Shown: positions 56,664-64,000 of the stretch, one piece after another
Numbering within the stretch: the first letter of the stretch is position 1
Layout: every line of letters begins with the position of its first letter
Source of the DNA: Anaerolineales bacterium UBA2317
GTDB taxonomy: Bacteria; Chloroflexota; Anaerolineae; Anaerolineales; Villigracilaceae
Assembly (NCBI GenBank): GCA_002345215.1
Contig: DDVH01000050.1
Coordinates: forward strand, 62,001-126,000
Reading direction: 5' to 3'
DNA: 64,000 nucleotides
Made by a program: the position numbers and the translations under genes
Notes under the pieces: generated by a model
What the model saw: only the letters and a program-made list of their open reading frames with translations
What the model was told of the DNA's origin: nothing
Databases searched by the model: none

Positions 56664-56691
56664 GTAGGGGCGGACGGCCGTCCGCCCCTAC
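56664..56691. repeat. GTAGGGGC palindrome, copy 6
   Basis: A 28-nt perfect palindrome with inner arms GGACG/CGTCC around GC. It lies in the divergent region between the sigma factor gene and the GT-C gene at 56756, unlike the five intercistronic copies in the glycan locus. Confidence 0.93.
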
Positions 56692-56733
56692 AAATTACAA
56701 ATTAGTAAATCGAAATCATAGGCGGGTTTGAAA

Positions 56734-56742
56734 TGATAAAAT
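56734..56742 (+). promoter_or_regulatory. Extended -10 box near the start of the GT-C gene
   Basis: TGATAAAAT (56734-56742) ends 13 nt before ATG 56756 with no Shine-Dalgarno, giving a leader of about 6 nt. It has the same extended -10 form as the pntA and ettA promoters. Confidence 0.5.
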
Positions 56743-56755
56743 TGTTTGTAACAGT

Positions 56756-59257
56756 ATGACCACAAAACGTAAACCCAAAAGCAAACCAAAGCAGGCAAAA
56801 CCAACCGTAAATGAGGTTGAGTTTTCGATTAAGGCTGGCACAAAAGCCACGCTCACCATTGAGGCAGGAGAGGAAAAAGATGGTGAGATTCCTGTGCGAA
56901 TCCGCTTGCAAGGGAAAGAACAAACTTCCGATTCGTTGTCTCAACTGGAAGTCAGCAAAGAAGTGCCTGAAAATAAAAATCTAATTGAAAAAATCTCACA
57001 ATCTCCATTTATAAGAAAATATAGTTTGCCGATGTGGTTATTTTTCGGGGCATTATTTATTTATCTTATTACCCGCTTAATCGGTTTATCTCAATTCCCA
57101 ATCTATTTTTTTGTTGATGAGGCATTACAAACACAATTTGCAGAAGACCTTGTAAAAAATGGCTTTCGTGATTGGAATGGTGTATTTTTACCACCCGCAT
57201 TTCGCAACAATGAATATTTCACGTTAGGCATGGGCGTATACATGCAAGTTCTGCCATATTTATTGTTTGGCAAATCGGCAGTGGTCACACGGGCTACCTC
57301 CGCAATTATTTCTGTCATCGCGGCAATATCCGTTGGATTAATTTTACGAGATGCCGTCAAAACAAAATATTGGTGGACTGGGGTTTTATTTTTATCCATT
57401 ACCCCAACTTGGTTTTTACACTCACGCACTGCCTGGGAAATGACAGAGTTCACCGCCTTTTATGCCGGCGCATTATGGGCATATACTTTTTACAGAATCA
57501 AATCACCCAATTATTTATATTTATCTATTGTATTTAGTGCTTTGGCTTTTTATACTTATAGCCCCGGGCAAGTATTGGTGCCGTTTACTGCCTTTGCACT
57601 TTTTATTTTTGATTTGAAATATCATTGGCAAAATCGTCGCACAGTTTTATTTGGTTCGCTTTTATTGGCAGTATTAACTATTCAATATTTCCGTTTTCGG
57701 GCATTAGACCCAGATAATGCCATTGCGCATTTACATAATCTTGGCTCTTACTTGTTTGCAGATATTTCTGTTTGGGAAAAAGTAAAAATATATTTCTCTC
57801 AATATTTTTATGGGCTGAGCCCATGGTATTGGTTTACAACTGAAGAAAATACCATTCAACGTCATATTATGAAAGATTACGGTCACATCATGATATGGAC
57901 ATTGCCTTTTGCTTTATTTGGGTTGATTGAAACAATACGGCGTATACGTGAACCAGTATTTCGCATCATTCTTATAGGTTGGCTTGCTACACCAATAGCA
58001 ACAGCCTTTGTAGAAGTCGGAATTTCTCGCACCATGTCAATTGTATTTACAATGGCAATCTTAACTGCAATTGGCTTCGACAAGTTTATTGCATGGATAG
58101 AAAACCCAATCAACAGACTCAATTACTGGATTGAAGATAAATCACCGTCTCGCTTGAAAATCATCTCTTCAAGTGTTGTTCTATTATCTGGCGTTATTGT
58201 TTCTATACTTGTCTCGAAAACAATAGATAAAGTAACGATTTTCTTTTTCGCTTTTATTCTAGCATTACAAATCTCCGGTTTACTGAACCCTATTGCAAAA
58301 AGAATTAAAGATTTTAGTTTTCTGAAACATTGGAATGTTTGTCAAACACAGATTTCATGGTCAGTTTTTATTGTTTTATTTAGTGTAAACATGTTCATGT
58401 TTGTAGATGCACTCCGCAATGGACCAACTTGGTACAAAACTTATGGCTTAGGCGGCATGCAATATGGTGCATTCCAAGTTTTTGAGCCTATTCAGGAATA
58501 TGCAATGCAACATCCAGAAACGCGTGTTCTGTTTTCTCCTGCTTGGACAAACGGAACTGATGTAATTGTACGTTTCTTTTTGGACGACGATTCTCCAATA
58601 TTGTTCCACAGTATCTTAGGCTACATTGATAACAAACTTCAGATTGATAACAATACGCTCTTTATCATGACAAAGGAGGAATACAACATCGCAATCCAGA
58701 GCGAAAAGCTTACAGATTTTCAAATTGAAAACACTATCCCCTGCCCAGATGGAACAACTTGCTTTTACTTTGTTCGGTTACGTTATTCAGATATCGCTGA
58801 TGAATTATTTGCACAAGAAAAAGCACTTCGTCAACAATTGCAAGAATCGACTATCAAAATTAATGGAGAAGATGTAAAGATTCGACATACCTATCTAGAG
58901 GCAGACGACCAAAACCTAAGCATCCAACTGATATTTGACAATGACCCGTATACTTTTGTTAAAACTTACGAAGCCAATCCATTCGTGATTGAACTTACCT
59001 TTCCAACACCACGAATAATTAATGGTTTTTCTATCATTATTGGCTCTGTTGAGGTTTCAATTACAATGACGGCTTATTCTGCTCCGGGGGCAAATCCTGT
59101 CAGTTATCAATTTGAAGGGCAAGGTTATTTTGAATCACCTGAATTATCTTTTGATTTCCCAGAACCAATAATGGTTCAAATGTTACATATCGAACAGCTT
59201 GATATATATGCTGGTGAACCAAACAAAAATCATATCTGGGAAATTACATTCAGGTAA
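56756..59257 (+). CDS. GT39-like polytopic membrane glycosyltransferase, paralog 1
   Basis: An 833-residue protein. A cytoplasmic N-terminus of about 90 residues with Lys-rich start and a beta-like FSIKAGTKATLTIEAG segment is followed by about twelve TM helices to residue 545. The first outer loop has FPIYFFVDEALQTQFAEDL, where the Asp-Glu pair matches the catalytic site of GT-C enzymes, and ITPTWFLHSRTAWEMTEFTAFYAG follows. The C-terminal soluble part of about 280 residues includes NGPTWYKTYGLGGMQYGAFQVF and a beta-sandwich-like end (VIELTFPTPRIINGFSIIIGS) that may bind carbohydrate. The next gene is a close paralog. A lipid-linked sugar donor is expected, but acceptor and role are unknown. 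Confidence 0.83.
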   Translation: MTTKRKPKSKPKQAKPTVNEVEFSIKAGTKATLTIEAGEEKDGEIPVRIRLQGKEQTSDSLSQLEVSKEVPENKNLIEKISQSPFIRKYSLPMWLFFGALFIYLITRLIGLSQFPIYFFVDEALQTQFAEDLVKNGFRDWNGVFLPPAFRNNEYFTLGMGVYMQVLPYLLFGKSAVVTRATSAIISVIAAISVGLILRDAVKTKYWWTGVLFLSITPTWFLHSRTAWEMTEFTAFYAGALWAYTFYRIKSPNYLYLSIVFSALAFYTYSPGQVLVPFTAFALFIFDLKYHWQNRRTVLFGSLLLAVLTIQYFRFRALDPDNAIAHLHNLGSYLFADISVWEKVKIYFSQYFYGLSPWYWFTTEENTIQRHIMKDYGHIMIWTLPFALFGLIETIRRIREPVFRIILIGWLATPIATAFVEVGISRTMSIVFTMAILTAIGFDKFIAWIENPINRLNYWIEDKSPSRLKIISSSVVLLSGVIVSILVSKTIDKVTIFFFAFILALQISGLLNPIAKRIKDFSFLKHWNVCQTQISWSVFIVLFSVNMFMFVDALRNGPTWYKTYGLGGMQYGAFQVFEPIQEYAMQHPETRVLFSPAWTNGTDVIVRFFLDDDSPILFHSILGYIDNKLQIDNNTLFIMTKEEYNIAIQSEKLTDFQIENTIPCPDGTTCFYFVRLRYSDIADELFAQEKALRQQLQESTIKINGEDVKIRHTYLEADDQNLSIQLIFDNDPYTFVKTYEANPFVIELTFPTPRIINGFSIIIGSVEVSITMTAYSAPGANPVSYQFEGQGYFESPELSFDFPEPIMVQMLHIEQLDIYAGEPNKNHIWEITFR

Positions 59258-59279
59258 ACGAATAAGAGTATACTTTCGT

Positions 59280-61652
59280 ATGCCTTTGAAAAATAGCCAT
59301 AAACAAGAAAATGTTACAGGGGAAATATACCAAGCAAAGGTTAAGAGAGAAGCGTTTAATCTTCATTTGCCTATTCAAAAAATTAATTCAATATTTTTAA
59401 GGCAACATGATTTATCCACGTGGTTATTTATGGCGGCAGTGGTTGTTTATCTTTCGACAAGATTACTCGGTTTGACTAAGTTCCCAATCTATTTTTTTAC
59501 AGATGAAGCCATTCAAACTGTTTCAATAGCAACTTTGGTAGAGAATAATTATCGCTTATATGATTTTTTCTTACCAACTTACTTTAGCAATGGAGATTAT
59601 TTCAACTTAGGTTTAAGTGTTTATCTGCAATGGTTGCCCTATATCTTTTTCGGAAAATCGGCTTTTATCACACGTGCAATATCTGTTTTTGTTACTCTCC
59701 TTGCCGTGTTTTCAGTCAGTATCATATTACGAAACATTTTTAAACTAAACTATTGGTGGTTAGGGATTTTATTTCTTTCGATTACCCCAGCTTGGTTTTT
59801 ACATTCGAGAACTGCATTTGAAACGACAGTGTTTGTTTCTTTCTATGCAGGTGGTTTATGTGCTTATTTATTATATCTTTATAATTCACCGCGCTATTTA
59901 TATCTCACGTTATTTTTTTTAGCCTGTGCATTTTATACATATAGTCCAGCTCAATTTATCATTCCACTCACAGTGATTGTTTTATTGTTTTCAGACCTAC
60001 ATTATCACATTATCAACCGTCGTATTGTATTCTTAGGGTTAGGGTTATTAATTATCTTTGGAATTCCTTTTATGCGCTTTATTTTTTATAATCCACATGT
60101 TCCATTCGCACACTTGAATACATTAGGCTCCTATTGGATACAAAATGCGACTTTTACAGAAAAATTTATGAACTACCTTTCAGAATATGCAATAGGCATG
60201 AGCCCTTGGTATTGGTATATCCCAAATCTTCGTGATTTCTCTCGCCATCTTATGAAAGATTATGGGCATATCATGATTTGGTCATTGCCGTTTGCATTGA
60301 TTGGTATAACATCTAGTTTATATCAGATACGCCAATCAGCTCATCGTACGCTCTTAATTTTCATGTTGGTATCTCCTGCAGCGGCGGCACTAGTAGGGAT
60401 CGGCATTACACGCACATTAGCGTTTGTAATACCAATATGTATATTCACTGCGATTGGATTTGAAAGAGTGACTGGCTGGATTCAATCTCCTTACACCCGC
60501 CTTAAGGAACTTAGTGTAGGAGGTTCGAGTACAAATTGGTTGCGATTGACTACAGGACTGCTGATTTTCCTTGTGGGCTTATTCTTTGCTTTAAAAATTA
60601 AAGATACTACAAATCGCATTGCCCTACTTAGCATGATTATCTTGTTATCAACGCAAATATCAAGTATTAGCAAAAGAATCTCGTACTGGTTGATTAGTTT
60701 CAAAACACTACGGTTTATGCAATCTTGGTATATCAAACCAAAGGTTATTGCTTTAACAATTTTTGCTGGTTTAACTAGTATAAACTTCTGGATGTTAACC
60801 GATGCTCTTCGTAACGGTCCAACTTGGTTTACTGATTATGGCTTAGGTGGTATGCAATATGGGGCATTTCAAATCTTTGATATGGTTGAAGAATATAAGC
60901 AGGAACATCCTGATACAACAATTATCCTTTCTCCTGATTGGGCAAATGGCGCAAATGCCTTATTGTATTTTTTTCTTAATGACCCCTCATCTATACAATT
61001 AGGAAGTATCCGTGGTCATATTAATCAAAAACTGCCTTTAGATGATTCGATTTTGTTTGTTATTACACCGCAAGAATATCAAAAAGTCTTTGAAAACCCC
61101 AAATTTACCGACTTGCAAGTGGAAAAAATTGTACCTTATCCAGATGGAAATCCCGGTTTTTATTTTGTGCGTTTACGCTATTCAGATAATGTAGATGAAG
61201 TTTTTGCAGCCGAAGAAATTGCCCGCCACATTCTTCAAGAATCAGAGTTGATGATTAACGGAGAAGAGGTAAAAATAAAACACTCCATATTAGATAGTCC
61301 TATTCCAACGCAAAGTATTGCATTACTTTTTGATGGGGATCCATTAACAATGGCAAAAACTCAAGAAGCAAATCCTTTTGTTATTGAATTAACATATCCT
61401 ACTCAACATACCATTAATGAATTTTCAATCGTGATTGGTTCTACAAATGTCATCATTACACTAACAGGTTATGCTTTTGAAGGTGCCGAACCCATTACTT
61501 ATTCATTTAGAGGGCGCGGTACTATTATATCTCCCAAATTAACTTTCAAATTACCAGAGCCATTAATTGCTCAGATTGTACGCATTGAACACTTAGACGT
61601 ATATACCTCAGAGCCTACTCAAAACCACATCTGGGAAATTACATTTAGATAA
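59280..61652 (+). CDS. GT39-like polytopic membrane glycosyltransferase, paralog 2
   Basis: A 790-residue protein homologous along its length to the gene at 56756: FPIYFFTDEAIQTVSIATL, ITPAWFLHSRTAFETTVFVSFYAG, YGLGGMQYGAFQIFDMVEEY, and the same C-terminal beta domain ending HIWEITFR. It lacks the long Lys-rich N-terminal extension. The two form a tandem duplication in one operon. ATG 59280 is chosen (AAGAG 11 nt upstream); an upstream ATG at 59199 would overlap the first paralog by 59 nt. Divergence by eye is considerable, so the duplication is old and the two may use different acceptors. Confidence 0.82.
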   Translation: MPLKNSHKQENVTGEIYQAKVKREAFNLHLPIQKINSIFLRQHDLSTWLFMAAVVVYLSTRLLGLTKFPIYFFTDEAIQTVSIATLVENNYRLYDFFLPTYFSNGDYFNLGLSVYLQWLPYIFFGKSAFITRAISVFVTLLAVFSVSIILRNIFKLNYWWLGILFLSITPAWFLHSRTAFETTVFVSFYAGGLCAYLLYLYNSPRYLYLTLFFLACAFYTYSPAQFIIPLTVIVLLFSDLHYHIINRRIVFLGLGLLIIFGIPFMRFIFYNPHVPFAHLNTLGSYWIQNATFTEKFMNYLSEYAIGMSPWYWYIPNLRDFSRHLMKDYGHIMIWSLPFALIGITSSLYQIRQSAHRTLLIFMLVSPAAAALVGIGITRTLAFVIPICIFTAIGFERVTGWIQSPYTRLKELSVGGSSTNWLRLTTGLLIFLVGLFFALKIKDTTNRIALLSMIILLSTQISSISKRISYWLISFKTLRFMQSWYIKPKVIALTIFAGLTSINFWMLTDALRNGPTWFTDYGLGGMQYGAFQIFDMVEEYKQEHPDTTIILSPDWANGANALLYFFLNDPSSIQLGSIRGHINQKLPLDDSILFVITPQEYQKVFENPKFTDLQVEKIVPYPDGNPGFYFVRLRYSDNVDEVFAAEEIARHILQESELMINGEEVKIKHSILDSPIPTQSIALLFDGDPLTMAKTQEANPFVIELTYPTQHTINEFSIVIGSTNVIITLTGYAFEGAEPITYSFRGRGTIISPKLTFKLPEPLIAQIVRIEHLDVYTSEPTQNHIWEITFR

Positions 61653-61653
61653 T

Positions 61654-61688
61654 AAAAAGAGAGACTTCCTTTGCGAAAGTCTCTTTTT
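61654..61688. terminator. Bidirectional terminator
   Basis: AAAAAGAGAGACTT and AAGTCTCTTTTT arms (one AG unit bulged) around CCTTTGCGA, between the second GT-C gene and the convergent propeller gene. Confidence 0.87.
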
Positions 61689-61690
61689 AC

Positions 61691-62848
61691 TTATTCAATC
61701 ACAGCCACTTCCACTGATTGTATCGGCGGCAGAAAATCTGCTAGCAATTCGTAGCTATCGCCTGAATCGCGGGAATAAAATAATTGACCAGTATTCGTGC
61801 CGAAATAAATTCCTGCATCTTCAAATGTATCGGTAGACATAGCTTCGCGTAACACATCCACGTAAGCAGGTTTGGGTAAGCCTTTTGTTATCTTCTGCCA
61901 AGTTTCACCAGCATTTTTGCTACGCCACACCGCCAACTCACCATCAATGCTCATGTGATATTCATCGGTTTCTTCAAGCACTACATAAATCGTTTTCGGA
62001 TGAATGGGATGAACAGCAATCGGAAAACCAAAACGAGAAGGCAATTTATCTTCACCTATGTCAATCCAATCTTCGCCTGCATTATCACTGCGATACACCC
62101 CACAATGATTTTGTTGATAAATCACATTTGGATTCGATGGATGCATGGTCATCTTATGCACACACTGACCATATTCAGGAAATTTATCTGGCGAAAAATC
62201 AGCGCGTACATTTTTGTTATACGGCTTCCAAGTTTGTCCGCCATCATCACTGCGGTAACATCCACCAGTGGAGATAGCAATATACATTCGATTCACATTG
62301 GTTGGGTCTAAAAGAATCGTATGTAAACACAAGCCGCCATTGCCTGGAAATAACGTTCCACGGTGTGGATGGTCATACCAACCTTCGTTGATTTCCCATG
62401 TTTCACCACGATTTTTCGATACAAATAAAGATGCGGGTTGTGCACCTGCGTATAACACTCCCGCTTCTTGACTACGCCCCGGCTTGATGTGCCAAACCTT
62501 TATCATTTTCTCAGGGACATTTTTTATATCCACCCCTGATTCGGTGTTGAAAGCTTCGTCCACTGTGCCGGGCGGTCTCCCTGAGTTTGAGGCGCGTGGA
62601 AGTGTTGGCACCTGCTTGGCTTGAATCCATGTCTTCCCAAAATCATCAGAATAATGGGTGGTAGGTCCATACACGTTATGACTCACTGCCGCATGCAAAC
62701 GATTATCACGCGGGTCAAGTTGCATGTGCATCATGTTCCAACTTTTGAAATGAATATCACTCATCTCCCACTTTTTGCGTTTGGCATCACTGGTAAAAAT
62801 AAACCCACCCTTGCTTGTACCAACAAAAACTTTTACTTTTTTGCTCAT
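61691..62848 (-). CDS. Asp-box beta-propeller (sialidase/VPS10-like) protein
   Basis: A 385-residue protein with no signal peptide, made of propeller blades with repeated Asp-boxes (S-x-D/N-x-G-x-T-W): YSDDFGKTW, SKNRGETW, SDDGGQTW, SDNAGEDW, SKNAGETW and SRDSGDSY. Such folds occur in sialidases, photosystem II assembly factors and Vps10 domains. The catalytic Arg triad and Tyr of true sialidases could not be identified, so enzymatic activity is not claimed. The N-terminus KVKVFVGTSKGGFIFTSD begins with the first blade. ATG 62848 has AGGAG 6 nt upstream, better than an ATG at 62878. It is a single gene bounded by a terminator. Confidence 0.85.
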   Translation of the reverse strand: MSKKVKVFVGTSKGGFIFTSDAKRKKWEMSDIHFKSWNMMHMQLDPRDNRLHAAVSHNVYGPTTHYSDDFGKTWIQAKQVPTLPRASNSGRPPGTVDEAFNTESGVDIKNVPEKMIKVWHIKPGRSQEAGVLYAGAQPASLFVSKNRGETWEINEGWYDHPHRGTLFPGNGGLCLHTILLDPTNVNRMYIAISTGGCYRSDDGGQTWKPYNKNVRADFSPDKFPEYGQCVHKMTMHPSNPNVIYQQNHCGVYRSDNAGEDWIDIGEDKLPSRFGFPIAVHPIHPKTIYVVLEETDEYHMSIDGELAVWRSKNAGETWQKITKGLPKPAYVDVLREAMSTDTFEDAGIYFGTNTGQLFYSRDSGDSYELLADFLPPIQSVEVAVIE

Positions 62849-62952
62849 GGCATTCTCCTTCTGTTTGAAAAAGAACAAATTTTCTATTTATTATAGCACG
62901 AAATATACATCAATGACATTGAAAGATGATGAGAATTTTTGGCGAACAAAGG

Positions 62953-62958
62953 TACAAT
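62953..62958 (+). promoter_or_regulatory. -10-like box before the GAF sensor gene
   Basis: TACAAT ends 9 nt before ATG 62968, again with no Shine-Dalgarno. This fits the near-leaderless pattern of other single genes here. Confidence 0.4.
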
Positions 62959-62967
62959 ATTATTAAG

Positions 62968-64000
62968 ATGGTTACAAAAACTGACTCGGATGTTCAATCT
63001 ACCACTCCACTGGGAGAAGTGTACGGGAGTGTGAAAAATTTAGCGAGGATTTTTAATTTATTCATTACATTAATTGCCTTGGGGTTAACCATTGGGGCTT
63101 TCATCACTTTTGATAAAGGGAATACCTTTTCTTCTATTGTTTTGCTGTTAACTATATTGCCAGTGATTGGATGTTATTGGTTGGTAAGTCGTCACCAATT
63201 TGAACTTGTGGCTACGTTTCTTTCTGTTTTGCTAATTACCCTAAACACTATTTTAGCAACCCGAGGGTTGGGGATTCGTAACATTAGTGTATTTGTTTTA
63301 CCAGCCACATTGATTATTGTCAGCCTTGTTACCAAAAGACGTACGATGGTCATTGTAACTTTATACGTGATTGCCTGTTTGGCATGGTTAGTGTTTGGTG
63401 AATTATATGGTTTGTATACACCTAACGTTTTGGTGCGAAGTGTACCTGGTGATTTCTTTTCTTCATCTGTGATTATTATATTAACTGCTGTAATGGCACG
63501 AGTATTGTCTGAAACTTTATTCAAAAATTATCTACAATTACAAAAGGAATTAGCTGAGAAAAAGCGAGTCGAACAGCAGACTGAGGTGCTTATCAAGGCA
63601 TTAGAAGCAAAAAATGCAGAATCTGAAACGATGCGTGAAAGTTTAGAGAGTATCGTTAGCACGGTTGAATTTTCAGAAATTATGCAAGAAATTTTAGACC
63701 AGATTAAACGTGTGATTCCGTATGACACGGCTTCTATATGGCAAGTGGAAGGGAAAGTTCAGAAATTAATCGCCGGGCGAAACTTACCCGAGTCAGTCAT
63801 TCATGAGCATAACGAGTTCTCGGCAGATGAATCAAACTCAGCTATTCCTTTGATACGTGGAGAAGTACCTTACATTTTGAACAATAATGTACAAGAAGAA
63901 CTGCCAGATTTTCAAATGGAACCGCATAATTATGTGCAATCATGGTTGGCGATTCCATTAAAAACGCGCGGAAAGATTATCGGCATCATTGCTTTAGATG
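62968..64000 (+). CDS. Membrane sensor with GAF domain, C-terminally truncated by the window
   Basis: An open frame of 344 codons from ATG 62968 to the right edge. Residues about 25-185 contain six hydrophobic helices (LARIFNLFITLIALGLTIGAF, IVLLLTILPVIGCYWLV, VSLVTKRRTMVIVTLYVIACLAW and others), a MASE-like integral membrane sensor module. A coiled coil (about 190-235, LQLQKELAEKKRVEQQTEVL) leads to a GAF domain (FSEIMQEILDQIKRVIPYDTASIWQVEGK, then SWLAIPLKTRGKIIGIIALD). The output domain is beyond the window; in this phylum it is usually a histidine kinase or a diguanylate cyclase. It is divergent from the Asp-box gene. Confidence 0.85.
   Translation, partial: MVTKTDSDVQSTTPLGEVYGSVKNLARIFNLFITLIALGLTIGAFITFDKGNTFSSIVLLLTILPVIGCYWLVSRHQFELVATFLSVLLITLNTILATRGLGIRNISVFVLPATLIIVSLVTKRRTMVIVTLYVIACLAWLVFGELYGLYTPNVLVRSVPGDFFSSSVIIILTAVMARVLSETLFKNYLQLQKELAEKKRVEQQTEVLIKALEAKNAESETMRESLESIVSTVEFSEIMQEILDQIKRVIPYDTASIWQVEGKVQKLIAGRNLPESVIHEHNEFSADESNSAIPLIRGEVPYILNNNVQEELPDFQMEPHNYVQSWLAIPLKTRGKIIGIIALD

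Noticed and set aside
61691..62848. True sialidase acting on the locus's nonulosonic acids
   Set aside because: Only Asp-boxes are visible; the arginine triad and catalytic Tyr were not found and there is no signal peptide.

Overview
The window looks like a chromosomal segment of an AT-rich, free-living bacterium, most plausibly a Chloroflexota (Anaerolineae-like) genome. This is inferred from gene content, not from a marker gene. The pointers are a split PntAA/PntAB/PntB transhydrogenase, secreted proteins with Thr/Pro linkers and LysM repeats, many GT-C-like membrane proteins, several small dispersed palindromic repeat families, and single genes whose -10 boxes sit only a few bases before the ATG. 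No rRNA, tRNA, CRISPR array, prophage or IS element was seen.

Positions 1-38344 are almost entirely one minus-strand surface-polysaccharide locus of about 35 genes. It is headed at 38344 by an EPS-type winged-helix regulator. It encodes nonulosonic (sialic/legionaminic/pseudaminic-like) acid synthesis: two NeuB-type synthases, a NeuA-HAD fusion, an SpsF-type cytidylyltransferase, PseB, a PtmA-like SDR and an AAC(3)-type acetyltransferase. It also encodes other nucleotide-sugar enzymes (GDP-fucose synthase, epimerases), glycosyltransferases, methyltransferases, GT-C-like membrane proteins and a Wzm/Wzt-type ABC exporter. A bifunctional sulfate adenylyltransferase/APS kinase and three sulfotransferases suggest that the exported glycan is sulfated. 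An inverted repeat sharing a 13-mer occurs at the promoters of both the regulator and the sulfate-activation gene, which suggests common control.

Inserted in this locus at 16402-18474 is the most interesting element. A reverse transcriptase (YVDD) lies behind a SLATT-type two-TM effector gene, and both are preceded by a highly structured RNA-like region of about 145 nt closed by an 11-bp end-to-end stem that starts exactly where a TATAAT box would place the transcription start. This looks like a defence-associated RT (DRT) system with its own ncRNA. The SLATT gene is interrupted by an in-frame TGA, after which the frame stays open up to the RT gene. The ncRNA carries an unpaired tandem pentamer that could be a repeat-addition template.

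Positions 38483-48434 hold ordinary plus-strand genes (two small membrane proteins, a phosphodiesterase-like lipoprotein, the pnt operon), a MerR regulator, a membrane protein with one clear and one degenerate TIR domain, a CAP/LysM secreted protein and a secreted Ig-like protein. Positions 48435-53298 hold a restriction-modification module: an N6-adenine-type and an N4-cytosine-type methyltransferase, tail to tail with a PLD-family nuclease. Then come ettA, an ECF sigma/anti-sigma pair, two tandem paralogous GT-C-like proteins, an Asp-box propeller protein, and the start of a membrane GAF sensor running off the right edge.

Other features are six intercistronic GTAGGGGC...GCCCCTAC palindromes, several other dispersed repeats (three of them inside reading frames), strong bidirectional terminators between convergent genes, and an unexpected cluster of DnaA-box-like 9-mers at 28914-29127.
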